Source: Brachionus manjavacas (taxonomy: Eukaryota; Rotifera; Eurotatoria; Ploima; Brachionidae). Taken from it: a DNA stretch of 64,000 nucleotides. Under the pieces are notes generated by a model. It was not told where the DNA came from, made no database searches, and saw nothing but the letters and a program-made list of their open reading frames with translations. The position numbers and the translations under genes are program-made. The number at the start of each line of letters is the position of its first letter. The stretch's first letter is position 1. The stretch is from positions 682,001-746,000 of the forward strand of contig JAHQIY010000001.1 of the NCBI GenBank assembly GCA_019054805.1, written 5' to 3'. Below are positions 10,295-20,699 of this stretch, one piece after another.

Positions 10295-13200
10295 TTTTTA
10301 TCTAGTAAAAATTAATGTATCGAAATTTTCAAAAGCATAAATCTAAAATAATTAATAAAATGAATTGTAGTTTAGACCTTTTTAGTAGATGAAATAAAAA
10401 AGTCTGAAGACAATGAATTAAAATTTACATCTATCTAAAATAGTATTAAATTAAAATAAAATACAAGTTCAAAACAAAAATTTACATAACTATGTCATGT
10501 CAAATAAGTAAAGCTAATTATTTAGCTGAGATTTTTTGAAAACAGACTTGACAATTAAGAATTATTTCTCTCTATGTTCCAAAATTCACGATCAACTTTG
10601 AGTTAGAATTTTTTTTTTTAAATTAAACTTTAACTTTGACTTGTAGAAATATCATAGTGAAAAATTGACTTTGACCAAGTCTGAAACCAATATTCTTTAA
10701 AACTTGTTTTTTTTATTTCAGCACACTTTTATGGAATCTTTGATTTTAGATGCCAAAAATTCCCGTCAAAAAAAGATAATATAATAAACAGCCAAGTTCA
10801 ACTGTACAGAGCAAATGCATCTCATTCAAAATAATAAATAATTTTCTCTGTTTAATTTTAAATTAATCGAATGTTTATTTAGTTTTCGAAATAATTATTT
10901 TTATTCTTAATTTTTTAAATTAAATTAACTAATAATTTTATCTTAAACAATAAATGAATGTTAAAAAGATGTGCCTTGAAAATAAACGCTGACATATCTT
11001 GGTACATTATTAAAAAAACCATGTGTGTGCGCAATTTTTTAAAGTAAAAATAATGTCCCATACATGAAAAATTAAATCTTTCATTTGAGTCAAGAATTTT
11101 TCTTTTAACATAAGAAGGTCCTATATTTTCTGTACGTACATACGCATCTATTTAATTAGCTCATCATGTGACTGCTGCTTGGTAAAAATTTTAAAAAAGA
11201 TGTTCTAGAGAAAAAAATTTTTATTGTTAGTTTACATTTGTAATCGACAATTTTTTGTTGCTTTTTGATCACTATTCCTTTATAGTTTAGAGTTTAAAAA
11301 GCCTAAAAGTAATAAAGATTCATTATCTTATTTGTTTATGTGTACTGAGCTAAAGCTGCTTCAGAAAGAGAATCAAATCAAGTAACGAAAAGTTAAATAA
11401 AATTTCAGGCTCAAGAATCAAAATTAAAAATTATCAAATACAGTAAATATTTTTATATTTTGTAATTAATCAATATATTTACAAAAATTAGCGTAAACTT
11501 TAGTAAAATTCAATTTTTTCAGAGTAAAAAAACGTAAAAAGTTAAATGTCAAAAATGAATTTTGCCCGTCACATAAAGATATTCCCTCCAAAATTTTTGA
11601 CTAATTACTTGAGAAATGAGAAAGATAAAATATGAAATTTTACTATTATTAAATAGAAATTTAAAAAGCTGTCTGTAATTGAATAATTAACAGAGTTTAT
11701 TTTAAATGACTGAGGGAGCTATTCTAGCTCGCTGCCTTTAAATTAATTTTTTTTTTTTAATTTTAAATAAAAATTAACTGAACAAAAAATAAATATATTG
11801 AAACTTATCGACGATTTTAAGTTGTTTAATTTTGAAGAAGAGGGGGCAAAGAAAATAGGAATTTTAAAGAAAGATCAAGTGGAAAATGAAACTACCAACT
11901 GAAAAAGTAATTTTCTATTTTGTCTTTTTTAGTTTTTTTAAATGATGCATTAGTTTTACTTTAAATAAACCAATTTTAGAGACTGAATGTCTTTGTTCCT
12001 CTAGTCCTTTGTGTTGTATCTACTTTTCTTCAATTATTATCTTTTTATTAAATTACAGTTAACAATTATTAACTAGAGAGACATTATAAATAAAAAGTTT
12101 ACCAAATTAAACAATTCTTCTATCTTTATTTTTAATTAATCCCAATTGAGAACCTGAATACCTCTAGCTTGGGAACATGCTACAACCACGGCAGATTATA
12201 CATGAAACATATCCAAATTATTTTAACACATGGGGGTATTTTTAAAGTAAACCTGTACACTTACCAAATTATTTTAAATTTTAGTTGATAAATTCTTTTT
12301 ATTTATTTGTAAATCTGTTCGAACCGAAGTTATTTAATATTTCGCCATACACACGAGACAAGAGGGACGACTTCACCACCTATTGAAAGACAAGCAACCT
12401 AACATCGTGTTTGAAGGAAGATATAGGGAGGAATGATTTTAAACTTAAATAAAAAGGAAACTCATCATTATAAGAAGACTGTTTTTAAAAAAATGAAAAT
12501 CAGTGGTACATATAAAGCGAATCAAAAATGTATCTAATTTAAAAATAATCAAAAAGTCTAAATAAAAAAATTATTAAATAAAATAATATTAGTGAAATAT
12601 TGGATTTTTTTCAAATATTGAAAAATCTTTAATAGCATCTAGTATCTATAATTTTAAACGATTATTAGATTTTTGAATTTTAAATAGAAAAAATATTAAT
12701 CACCAACTTTGACCGCTTTTCTTTTGTTCATTAAGTATTTTAATATCTGATAACGACTAGGAGTGATTTTAATTACGCTTCTATAAAAGGATCCTTGAAC
12801 ATCTGAATCAGCAAAAATGCTTAATTTTCAACTCTTTTTAATTTGATTAAATAACTACACAAAAATTTTGTTATATCAATTTACAAAGATTAAGCTTTTT
12901 AAATATATTTATATTATCTCATTTAGTTGATTTTTTTTTTCAAAAAAATTTTAGCAAAAATGAAAAAGAGAGCTTTCTTTCATAATTAATATTGTTATGT
13001 ACAGTTATTGTCGCCTCTCTTTTTATTAAAATTATTCCAGGTACACTAATCGCCATTTTTGGCATCTCCAACTCCGAAGATAACATTTGAATTTTTTTTG
13101 AATATCAAATTTTTATTGACAAGTAAAAAGATTTTAATAAAATTTCTAAGACAATTTAATATTTTTTTTAAATTATCAAAAATAAAATAGCTTGTCGAAA

Positions 13201-13880
13201 GCAAATAAATTATTTCTTTTATTTTTTTCAAATTATTTTTAAATTATTTACTAAATTTTAGGTAAATTTTACGCAAATTTTTGTCAAAAAATGTAAAAAT
13301 AAAATTTTATTTTATTTTTTTAGAAAAAAGATGGATCTAAAGCTTTAAAAAATCCTAAACTTTTTCTAAATATTTCAAAATCATGTTGTTGTAAAGCGCA
13401 AATATACAAAATGGCAAGTTTTTTTTTCTATTCTACATTTCTAAAAATAATTGCGTAATTATAATTATTCAAATTTTAACATGCTTAAGTATTGAGTTTT
13501 TATGAAACAACGTAATTTCAAAATTTCAAAAAAATTAAATAGAAAAAAAACTTGCCAAATGTTAAAAAAAACATCTCTGTTACTCTAGAGGTTTGACCAC
13601 CCACCATCTCTTTCAAATACCATTTTTTATTTTTTCTATGACTTGTGACTTTTATGCAATTCTGATTTTTAAAATTCGTATTCTGATAATAAATAATGTA
13701 TAATAAGGTTAAAGATTAAAGATGATTAAAACTTAATTGATTAAAATAACTTAATTAACTAATAAAAATGCTGAAATTAACTTTTTTTTAATTTTTTTTA
13801 ATTAAACATAAAATATTTATTATTTTAATTTAAAAAAATCAAATCTTTTGTTCTAATTAATAATTTTAATAATAATAATA
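10295..13880. other. Long non-coding stretch between PNP and the GC island
   Basis: About 3.6 kb, AT-rich, with no frame resembling a known protein. Recognisable pieces are a LINE family A terminus on the minus strand at about 11338-11370 (TACTGAGCTAAAGCTGCTTC), a possible further fragment at 11701-11735, a less AT-rich patch at 12345-12430 of unknown nature, and a 20-bp inverted repeat (13412-13432 against about 13538-13558) centred on GGCAAG and CTTGCC. Confidence 0.4.
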
Positions 13881-13887
13881 TATTTAA

Positions 13888-14015
13888 GCTACAGCAAGAC
13901 TAGCTTGCGGAGGTGGCCTGGCCTCCTAGGAGGTCACCATCGCACTCTTATTATTTCACTTTGTGCGGATTCAGAACTGCTAGGATTAGAAAGGGCTTGG
14001 CTTTTTATACTGATC
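13888..14015. other. GC-rich structured island of unknown nature
   Basis: A 120-bp patch of near-balanced composition inside kilobases of very AT-rich DNA. It contains the palindrome CCTCCTAGGAGG, a GCAAGACTAGCTTGC hairpin at one end and a CGCAC...GTGCG stem at the other. On the minus strand a TATAAAAAG lies just upstream of the island. It does not match tRNA, 5S, U1-U6 or spliced-leader consensus by eye. It could be a structured RNA gene or a transposon end. Confidence 0.35.
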
Positions 14016-14104
14016 AGACCTAAATTTAACCAATTTCGATTTTTGAGTTTTAATTCAAGAAAATCATCTAATTAAATAAAGTTTTTATTTATTTTTAAAT
14101 TATA

Positions 14105-14391
14105 CAGTACATCCTAAAACTAACTTCATCGATTTCTTTCCTTTCCTCTTCCTTTCCTCTTCCTTTCCTCTTCCTTTCCTCTTCCTTTCCTCTTCCTTTC
14201 CTCTTCCTTTCCTCTTCCTTTCCTCTTCCTTTCCTCTTCCTTTCCTCTTCCTTTCCTCTTCCTTTCCTCTTCCTTTCCTCTTCCTTTCCTCTTCCTTTCC
14301 TCTTCCTTTCCTCTTCCTTTCCTCTTCCTTAACTCTAAAAGAATTATTATTTTTATTCCTTCCTTTTAGAGTTAAGGAAGAGGATGTACTG
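14105..14391. mobile_element. Mariner-like MITE carrying an 11-bp minisatellite
   Basis: Ends are CAGTACATCCT and AGGATGTACTG (perfect 11-bp inverted repeats) flanked by TA on both sides. The CAGT start and TA duplication are typical of Tc1/mariner. Inside are about 17 tandem copies of TTCCTTTCCTC (about 14138-14330) and then a perfect 20-bp hairpin, CTCTTCCTTAACTCTAAAAG and its complement, at about 14321-14384. The right half read inwards suggests an original arm of about 30 bp whose left copy was expanded by the minisatellite. Confidence 0.75.
14138..14330. repeat. 11-bp tandem repeat (TTCCTTTCCTC)n
   Basis: About 17 nearly perfect units, pyrimidine-only on the plus strand, so the array is a long polypurine/polypyrimidine tract. 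It lies within the MITE at 14105-14391. Confidence 0.95.
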
Positions 14392-14393
14392 TA

Positions 14394-15398
14394 TTATAAT
14401 CTTTATAAAAGAAACAGTAAACTTAAGATTATTTGATTTTTTTATTTCATTGTAACTTCATGTTTTTTATAAAGTCTGTGCTTTTAAAAATTGAAATATG
14501 TTTATAGCGTAATCATTATGAGAAAAAATTACGCTTTTAAAATAGTGATTTTTATGTGTGATCTTTAAAAAAAATGTAATTAAAGAATAATGTGATCATA
14601 AGTTGTAAGATGACAAAGATCACATATTAGGTGATCATGATCACAAAGTCGACTAGACCCAAACGTTAATTAAAAGCCAAACAAGCCGTTGTACCTGGAA
14701 ATTTTATAATTATTTTAAATTAATTAGAAAAAATTAAGTTGAAATCGATTTAGGATAAAGGTAGAACTACATAGCATGTTGCAACTTTCAGAAATTAAAA
14801 AAATTTAATGAAAAAAGAATTAAATGGTATTAGTGAAATTGAAAAATTAGCATTTCAAATTAGAATTTTTAAAGAAATGACTCAATCTCTAATTTCTTAA
14901 ATTTTACTTTTTACATCATCGTCTATATTGATTAAAATAATCAATTAATTTTTAAGATTTTAAGATTTTTAAAAAAATTTTGTTTTTAATACAAATTTTT
15001 AAATTAGCAAATAAAATGAAAAGTTTTTCAATGATAATTTTCAATTTCCAATAATTCAATGATATGCAAATAAATAACGAATGAATAAGAATGAAACTGT
15101 GACTATCATCATGGTACTGTTATCATTTTCACATTCTTTTTTTATTATTTTTTTTAAATAGCAAAACTTGATCAAATTTCGAAAAAATAAAAAAAAACAA
15201 ATGAAATTTCTACTATTTTTTTTAATAAAGTTTTCTATGAACAAAAAAATTCTTCGAAATGCTCCACTTCAAGGCTAACATTAAAACCAAACAAAAAAAA
15301 ATGAAAAAATAATTGAACTTTTTTAATTTTTATTTTCCCAAAAAAAAGTAAACAAAAAAATTTTTTTTAACTTTTTTTTCTGATTTTTTTTCTATTTT
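14394..15398. other. Non-coding, 3' of dyskerin
   Basis: No gene seen. It contains short self-complementary pieces, including the 14-bp palindrome GTGATCATGATCAC near 14632 and TGTGATCTTT/AAGATCACAT near 14560-14620. The last 100 bp are the probable 3' UTR of dyskerin. Confidence 0.4.
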
Positions 15399-16844
15399 CT
15401 ATTCATTTTCTACATCTTTACTTTTGTCCTTATTCTTCTTTTTTTTATGCTTTTTAACTTTTTGTTCATCATGTCCATTCTCTTCGACTTCGACCTCCAT
15501 GCTCTCGGCCTGTTCGGGCTTATCGTGCTTTCTCTTTTTAGCAGGCGCCTCTTCCGCGCCATTCTCCTGCTGCTCTTTGTCCAACGACTTGTCCAGCTGT
15601 TTCAGCCAGTCTCTGGGAGTTTTATCGTTCGGCTTGCCATACTTGTCCAACAAGCCATCTTTGATCATTACCTTTTTCTTGGAGGCAACGGGCCCGAGGC
15701 CCCATTTGCGTGGATACGTGTCCCTCTCCATAATCACTCTCTTGATCTTTGCCACGATCCCGTGGTCACATGTGGACATCACAGCAGTGGTCATTAGAGC
15801 AATGGCCAGCGCGACCGCCTCTCCTTTGGTTGTCACTATCACAATCTCCTGGTTGACCTCGATGCCATCCTCGTACCTGAGTACACCGGGCAGCAATATT
15901 TTGGCCCCGTAGCAGACCGCATTCACCGCACTGTCCTTCATTATGATTCTTTTGTGTGAGGTAAGCAAACACTCAAGAGGTTTTATGGCGCGTCTAAGAT
16001 AAGACTCGTCCTTGAAGTGGTCGTAGGCATATTGGGCGTCCATGACGTCATGCATGCTCACCATGTCGTCTCTCTCGGACTGAATACCAGACCTAGGGCG
16101 CCTCAGCTCTTGCATTATAGCGCCAGTTCCCAACAGCAGACCCAAATGAACACACAGTGTACGTACATACGTACCAGCCTCGCAGCTTACCCAGAAAATG
16201 GCCAGCTGCTTTTTGGTGTCGAACTCGACCAATTTAGATTCGTAAATTGTTCGAATTCGAAGATTGCGCTTGACAGCCGCAATGACTGGTGGTCGCTGGA
16301 ACAGAGCGCCGCTCAGAGTCTCCAGAGCCTGGGAGACTTTTCTCTCGTCCTCGACCGGGTTGTGGAACCTCACAATGCCCACGTACTCTTTGCCCGCTGA
16401 TTGCTGTGACTTGGCCAAGCGTGTTGCGCGCTCAATGCACACTATTAGACACCCGGAAACCTTGGGGTCGAGGGTTCCCGAGTGACCGGTCTTTTGCACT
16501 CGCAGTATTCGCTTTATCCAAGCGACTACTTCGTGCGATGATGGATTCACTGGCTTGTCCAAGTTGATGCAGCCTGCTTTGACATACTCGTCGATGGGAC
16601 GGTTGAGCGGCGACCAGCCGTTCGGCAATGGAGTGTAGTGGTTTGTGCGTATGTTCAGTTTGTCAAAGTTTTTGAGCAGCAATGGCCAGTCCTGGGCATT
16701 CAAAGTTCCTTTTTTGTTGGAAGACTCCAGCACATGGTTCTTTTCAAGTTGCAATTTCTGTCAAAATAATAAAAAAATTTAATTGAGGGTCTCTTTAATT
16801 AATTAGATGGGTTGGTTTACTGCTATTTTTTCGTCACTCGGCAT
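15399..16844 (-). CDS. DKC1: Dyskerin, H/ACA RNP pseudouridine synthase
   Basis: Main exon 16757-15399 plus a proposed 24-nt first exon at 16844-16821 (MPSDEKIA), joined by a 63-bp GT..AG intron; total 460 residues. Without exon 1 the frame has no ATG at its head, so the small exon is needed and fits in frame. Dyskerin is the catalytic subunit of H/ACA snoRNPs, scaRNPs and telomerase. Seen: the dyskerin-like N-terminal segment [14 protein letters not shown], the TruB catalytic loop [13 protein letters not shown] with Asp105, [15 protein letters not shown], the PUA domain ([31 protein letters not shown] and on), [13 protein letters not shown], and a Lys/Glu-rich tail with nuclear-localisation-type clusters ([20 protein letters not shown]). 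It is nearly intron-free and more G+C-rich than its neighbours. Confidence 0.93.
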
Positions 16845-17150
16845 ACTGGATCACTTTATTTTTTTGTGAAAAGTTTTTTTTCTTATTCAAAAATATTAGT
16901 TGGAAAAAATTTAAACTTAAAGCATGTGCGTTTTAAATTTTTTATTCATAATTTTTTGTTTGGTAATTATTCAGAGCTAGGTGATCGAACGTGAGTACCT
17001 GAATGGTTTGGTCTAATGTGTGCCTGGATTTTTTGTTCAAAAGGATTTTTGATTTTTTAATTTTTTAATTTTCAAAATTATTTTAACATTTGTTTTGAAT
17101 TTTTTTAACTTCATTTTAGAAAAAAATTAAATTTTTAAATTAGTGCTATT
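16845..17150. other. Intergenic upstream of dyskerin
   Basis: 5' flank of the minus-strand dyskerin gene. A 60-codon plus-strand frame here is not protein-like and no promoter element could be assigned. Confidence 0.4.
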
Positions 17151-17151
17151 A

Positions 17152-17357
17152 GCACCAAACGGGTCATTTGAATTTTTTTTTAATTAGTAGAACTAATTTC
17201 ATTTTTAAAAAAAATCCCAAATAAACTTTTATATTTTTTTATCTGGTGCAAAAATTCAATTTTTGTTTAAATTTTTATTTAATTTTTATGCCAAATTTAG
17301 TTCAGATCAAAGTAATTAGAAATCAAAAAAAAGTCAAATGACTCGTTCGGTGTCTCA
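17152..17357. mobile_element. MITE with about 30-bp imperfect inverted ends
   Basis: The left end CACCAAACGGGTCATTTGA (17153 on) and the right end TCAAATGACTCGTTCGGTG (to about 17352) are inverted repeats with two mismatches, extended inwards by T-run/A-run. The interior is AT-rich and non-coding. No target duplication could be fixed. Confidence 0.6.
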
Positions 17358-17359
17358 GG

Positions 17360-18635
17360 TGTTAACATTGTAGAATAAGAAATAAAAAGATTGAAAATAA
17401 ATTGGATTTTAAACCGAATTTGTTATTTGAACTATAATTTCAAAATTAATCAACAGGCAAGTGTTCATGTCTAAAAATACTGATTAACACTTCAGTTATT
17501 TAAATTAATTTTAAAATATTGAATATATATAAAAATTTTAGATTTTAAAATATTTAACTTTTTTTAATTACATAGTTATTTGAAAAAATTCAACAACAAG
17601 TTATTCAAGTAAATTAATTCAAATTTTGAAACAAACTCTCAGAGCCTTTGTTATTGAAAATCGAAAATTTTAACATTGATCACTTGATGACAAAGCAATT
17701 CATTTACCTTGAATAAAAATATTCAAATATTTTTTTCCCACTTTTCGATCTAGCCATCGGTTCAATCAAGCCATTGCTGTTTCTTAAATTATATTTCAAA
17801 TTTTTTGAACAATTTTTATTTAATTTTTTTTTAAAATTAGATGGTGATTTATTTCAATAAAGAAATTTGTAACCGGTTTAAAATAAACGCAATATAAAGT
17901 TTAAAAGCTTTATTTATGTAAGTGAACGTTCTGAAGTTCTAAGAATGGAATTCTTGTTTATACCTAAATTTAAAAGAAAAATTAATCATTGCTTCAAATA
18001 TTCCATGCTGGAAAGAAAAAAGGCCATATTAAATGAATAAATATATATCATGTAGACTATTTGAGAAAAATTGGTCAAACATGCCATTTTTTATATCATT
18101 TTCATTAGGGTTTTTTATAATCCTCCAACGTCAGTTTTGTCAGAAAAACTTTTTTCATGTGAAATTTTTTATAAAAATTGTGTTGACTCTTCAAAATCTT
18201 GCAAAGGTATTGGTATAAAAACTTAATTTATTTTATGGATATTTTTATATTTAAATTTTTTTATTTTTCAATATTTTTTTTTATTATTTATTTTTATCAA
18301 TTGCTAGATCGAATATTCATTTACGATTTCATCACTAGTAAAAGTTTAATTATTAATTTTAATTTTAGCTAATACTTCTCTAATCTACAACATATCCGAA
18401 TCCCTAAACCAGGGATTCGGATATGTTTGTAACTCTGTCCCGGAACCCGTTTAATTTATATATGACGATTTAATTATTGATTTGACGGCTTAATATTTAC
18501 CAAATAGATCATTTTTTTCCGAAAAATTAATTACTTCTTAAATAAATTATTTTAAAAACACTCAAGAAAATTTTAACTTAAGGATTCTTTTAACTTTTAT
18601 ACTTCTTTTCTTCAAATTATGATAAAAATTTCAAA
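17360..18635. other. AT-rich non-coding, with one perfect hairpin
   Basis: No gene seen. At 18389-18427 there is a perfect 17-bp stem (AACATATCCGAATCCCT) with a 5-nt loop, markedly less AT-rich than its flanks. Confidence 0.5.
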
Positions 18636-18643
18636 TTTTTTAT

Positions 18644-19124
18644 GGGTCTACCCGGTTATGTTATCAACTGATAGCATATTTTGTTATCAAACTTGTCACC
18701 TCCAAACTGGTTTTGTTAACATGTTGAAAAAAAAAATGCTATCAAAGAAAAATGTTACCAAAAAAATTTTGATAATTTTTTACCATTTCAAAAATTATTT
18801 TAAAAAAAAGTCGCTATAAAAAAAATATAAAAATGTATAAAAATTTGTCAATTTTTTTATGAGTGCGGGACATACGCAATTTTGAGCCACAAGGGCCTTC
18901 CATGTATTTCCCAAAATCAGGAGATGGAGTTGGACTTTTCTTATCACTTAAAACTTTACTTTAGTTTACAAATTTTACTATTTCAAATGTTCAAAATTTA
19001 GTAAACTTAATGTTATCATTTAAAATATTATGCTAACATTGAACTTATTTTGTTATCATGGTTGGCAAAATATTTCCTTTATAATATTTTTTGTTATTAG
19101 TTGATAACAAAACCTAGTAGACCC
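18644..19124. mobile_element. hAT-like MITE, 8-bp target duplication
   Basis: The ends GGGTCTACCCGGTTATGTTA... and ...CCTAGTAGACCC are inverted repeats over about 30 bp (GGGTCTAC, GGTT, GTTATCAACT shared). The interior has several scattered TGTTATCA/GTTATCAA motifs. Both sides carry TTTTTTAT (18636-18643 and 19125-19132), an 8-bp duplication as for hAT elements, though this target is low-complexity. The frame at 18619-18819 is not a gene. Confidence 0.65.
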
Positions 19125-19132
19125 TTTTTTAT

Positions 19133-20317
19133 TGATTCTTGAGATTTCTAATTTTAATAAGACAATTTAAACTTAAAAAAAGCAAAAACTTTTTTTAAAA
19201 TTTTTCTTTCTAAAAGAATAAATTGTTTTCCAAAACATGGATTTTTTTACCAAATTTATGATTAAACAAAGTATTTAAATTGAAAAACTAAAAAAATAAG
19301 ACGGCTAGAGTTGACACTAGTCTATTTTTTTAAAAACATTATTTAAAAGAATTTTGAAAAATTTTAAATTTTTTATTTGTTGATGAATGATAATTTATTT
19401 TTTTAACTCAATATCAAAGATGCTTATTCCAATTCGGAATAAAATTCTGGATTTATTTAAGACAAAATAAAAATGAACAAAATTTATTTAGTTTTTATGT
19501 TTTTAAATTCTAAAAAAATTTCGATTTATTAAATTAATCATCTAAATGCAACTTTTAAAAATACAGTGAAACTGAATTTTCATGTAAGCACTCAAGGGAT
19601 GACTAAATTTTATTCAAAAAGTGTCAATAAAATTTAAATATCGTTAGATTAATTTTTTTTAATTTAAAAGAAATTGGATAGAAAAATTCAATTTATGCTT
19701 AATAAAGAATTATAAGCTGATAAAATTCATTAAATTAATGCAAGCCTTTCATTAAAAATTCATTAGGTTTTTCATTACTTTTCCATATTTGATACTTCCT
19801 CCCAGTCATATTTTAATGAGAATTTATTTTAAAGGAAATTAGAAATTGAAACAAAAAGCTCAAATTAAATAAAAGAAAATTAGAATTAAATTTTTTTTAT
19901 ACATGCTATGAAACGTAATTCGAAATTATAATAAAGACTTTTTATATTTAATTTATTTTTACTGATTTAGAATAAAAATTGCATTTACTTTTTTTTTGTT
20001 AATATTTAAAAAATTATAATTTTTTCACAATAGTTTTAATTTACAAATGTGTTGGACCAAAACACCAATTCAGTAAAAAACTAATCAAATTTTTCGTGTA
20101 ATTAGGATAGTATATTTCATTTAAATCTCTTGCCAAATTGAACTTAATTTAAACAAGATAGTATAATATTTATTTGGAGGAACTTTAAAAAATTGTTAAG
20201 GAATTGAAAACTTTGTTTTATTTTAGACAAATAAATTTCTTCATAGATTTTTATTTTTAAAAAATTCAATTATTAAATTTCAAATAAATTTTCTACATTT
20301 TTTATTTTAAAATTTTA
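19133..20317. other. AT-rich non-coding
   Basis: Nothing gene-like. It is downstream, in the sense of transcription, of the minus-strand snoRNA cluster. Confidence 0.4.
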
Positions 20318-20403
20318 AATTTCATAATCAGAAACTCTAGTCTGAAAGCACTCAGCATTTTTTTCTAAGCGTGGTGCATGGATGTATCATCATTTATGAA
20401 ATT
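20318..20403 (-). ncRNA. C/D-box snoRNA, copy 1 (28S and 18S complementarity)
   Basis: Read on the minus strand: a perfect 10-bp terminal stem (AATTTCATAA with TTATGAAATT), C box ATGATGA (20393-20387), D box CTGA (20331-20328), an internal CTGA as possible D' box, and 86 nt in all. Immediately 5' of the D box the RNA is complementary to ACTCTAGTCTG (20334-20344 on the plus strand), part of the conserved 28S rRNA stretch TTGACTCTAGTCTG. By the D+5 rule the first U of ACUCUAG would be methylated. A second element (20371-20381) is complementary to the conserved 18S stretch GTGGTGCATGG. The core is nearly identical to copy 2, but the terminal stems differ and each still pairs. Confidence 0.85.
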
Positions 20404-20424
20404 AGTTAAAATTAGTGAATTGGA

Positions 20425-20510
20425 AATTTCAGATCAGAAACTCTAGTCTGAAAGCACTCAGCATTTTTTTCTAAGCGTGGTGCATGGGTGTATCATCATC
20501 TATTGAAATT
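20425..20510 (-). ncRNA. C/D-box snoRNA, copy 2 (tandem paralogue)
   Basis: Core sequence as in copy 1 with a single difference over about 60 nt. C box ATGATGA (20499-20493), D box CTGA (20437-20434), terminal stem AATTTCA/TGAAATT (20504-20510 with 20425-20431). It has the same 28S element (20440-20450) and 18S element (20477-20487). It lies 21 nt from copy 1, a recent tandem duplication in which stems have changed on both sides and pairing has been kept. Confidence 0.85.
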
Positions 20511-20528
20511 ATCCAATTCGATATAAAA

Positions 20529-20611
20529 ATGCATTTCAGAAATTAAAGATGGTTAAGCTTTTTTCACTATGATTCAAATAGTGGTGCATGATTTTGTCAT
20601 CACAAATGCAT
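20529..20611 (-). ncRNA. C/D-box snoRNA, third unit (18S guide)
   Basis: C box GTGATGA (20603-20597), D box CTGA (20539-20536), perfect 7-bp terminal stem ATGCATT/AATGCAT, 83 nt. It shares the CATGCACCAC element (complement of 18S GTGGTGCATG) with copies 1 and 2, but the rest has diverged. The stretch next to the D box contains only a 9-nt match to 28S AAAGATGGT, which is weak and badly placed, so the second target is open. It lies 18 nt from copy 2. Confidence 0.75.
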
Positions 20612-20621
20612 TTGAATGAAC

Positions 20622-20695
20622 TGTGCTCAGGTTTAAAATTTTGTCAGCACTTATCGAGATATCTGACCCGAAAGATGGTAAAGCATCACTGCACA
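20622..20695 (-). ncRNA. Probable C/D-box snoRNA, fourth unit (28S guide)
   Basis: Minus strand: C-like box GTGATGC (one mismatch), D box CTGA (20630-20627), 5-bp terminal stem TGTGC/GCACA, 74 nt; another CTGA at 20647-20644 may be D'. It holds a 15-nt perfect complement (20665-20679 on the plus strand, GACCCGAAAGATGGT) to the conserved 28S stretch GACCCGAAAGATGGTGAACTATG, extended to 18 bp with one G-U pair. The boxes are weaker than in the other units, but the rRNA match is the longest. It is the most 5' unit of the cluster. Confidence 0.6.
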
Positions 20696-20699
20696 CTTA

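Noticed and set aside
14632-14646. GTGATCATGATCAC palindrome as an operator or regulatory site
   Set aside because: A single short palindrome in non-coding AT-rich DNA with no gene close by; no support.
15424-16567. Several long plus-strand frames of 73-162 codons
   Set aside because: They are antisense shadows of the G+C-richer dyskerin exon.
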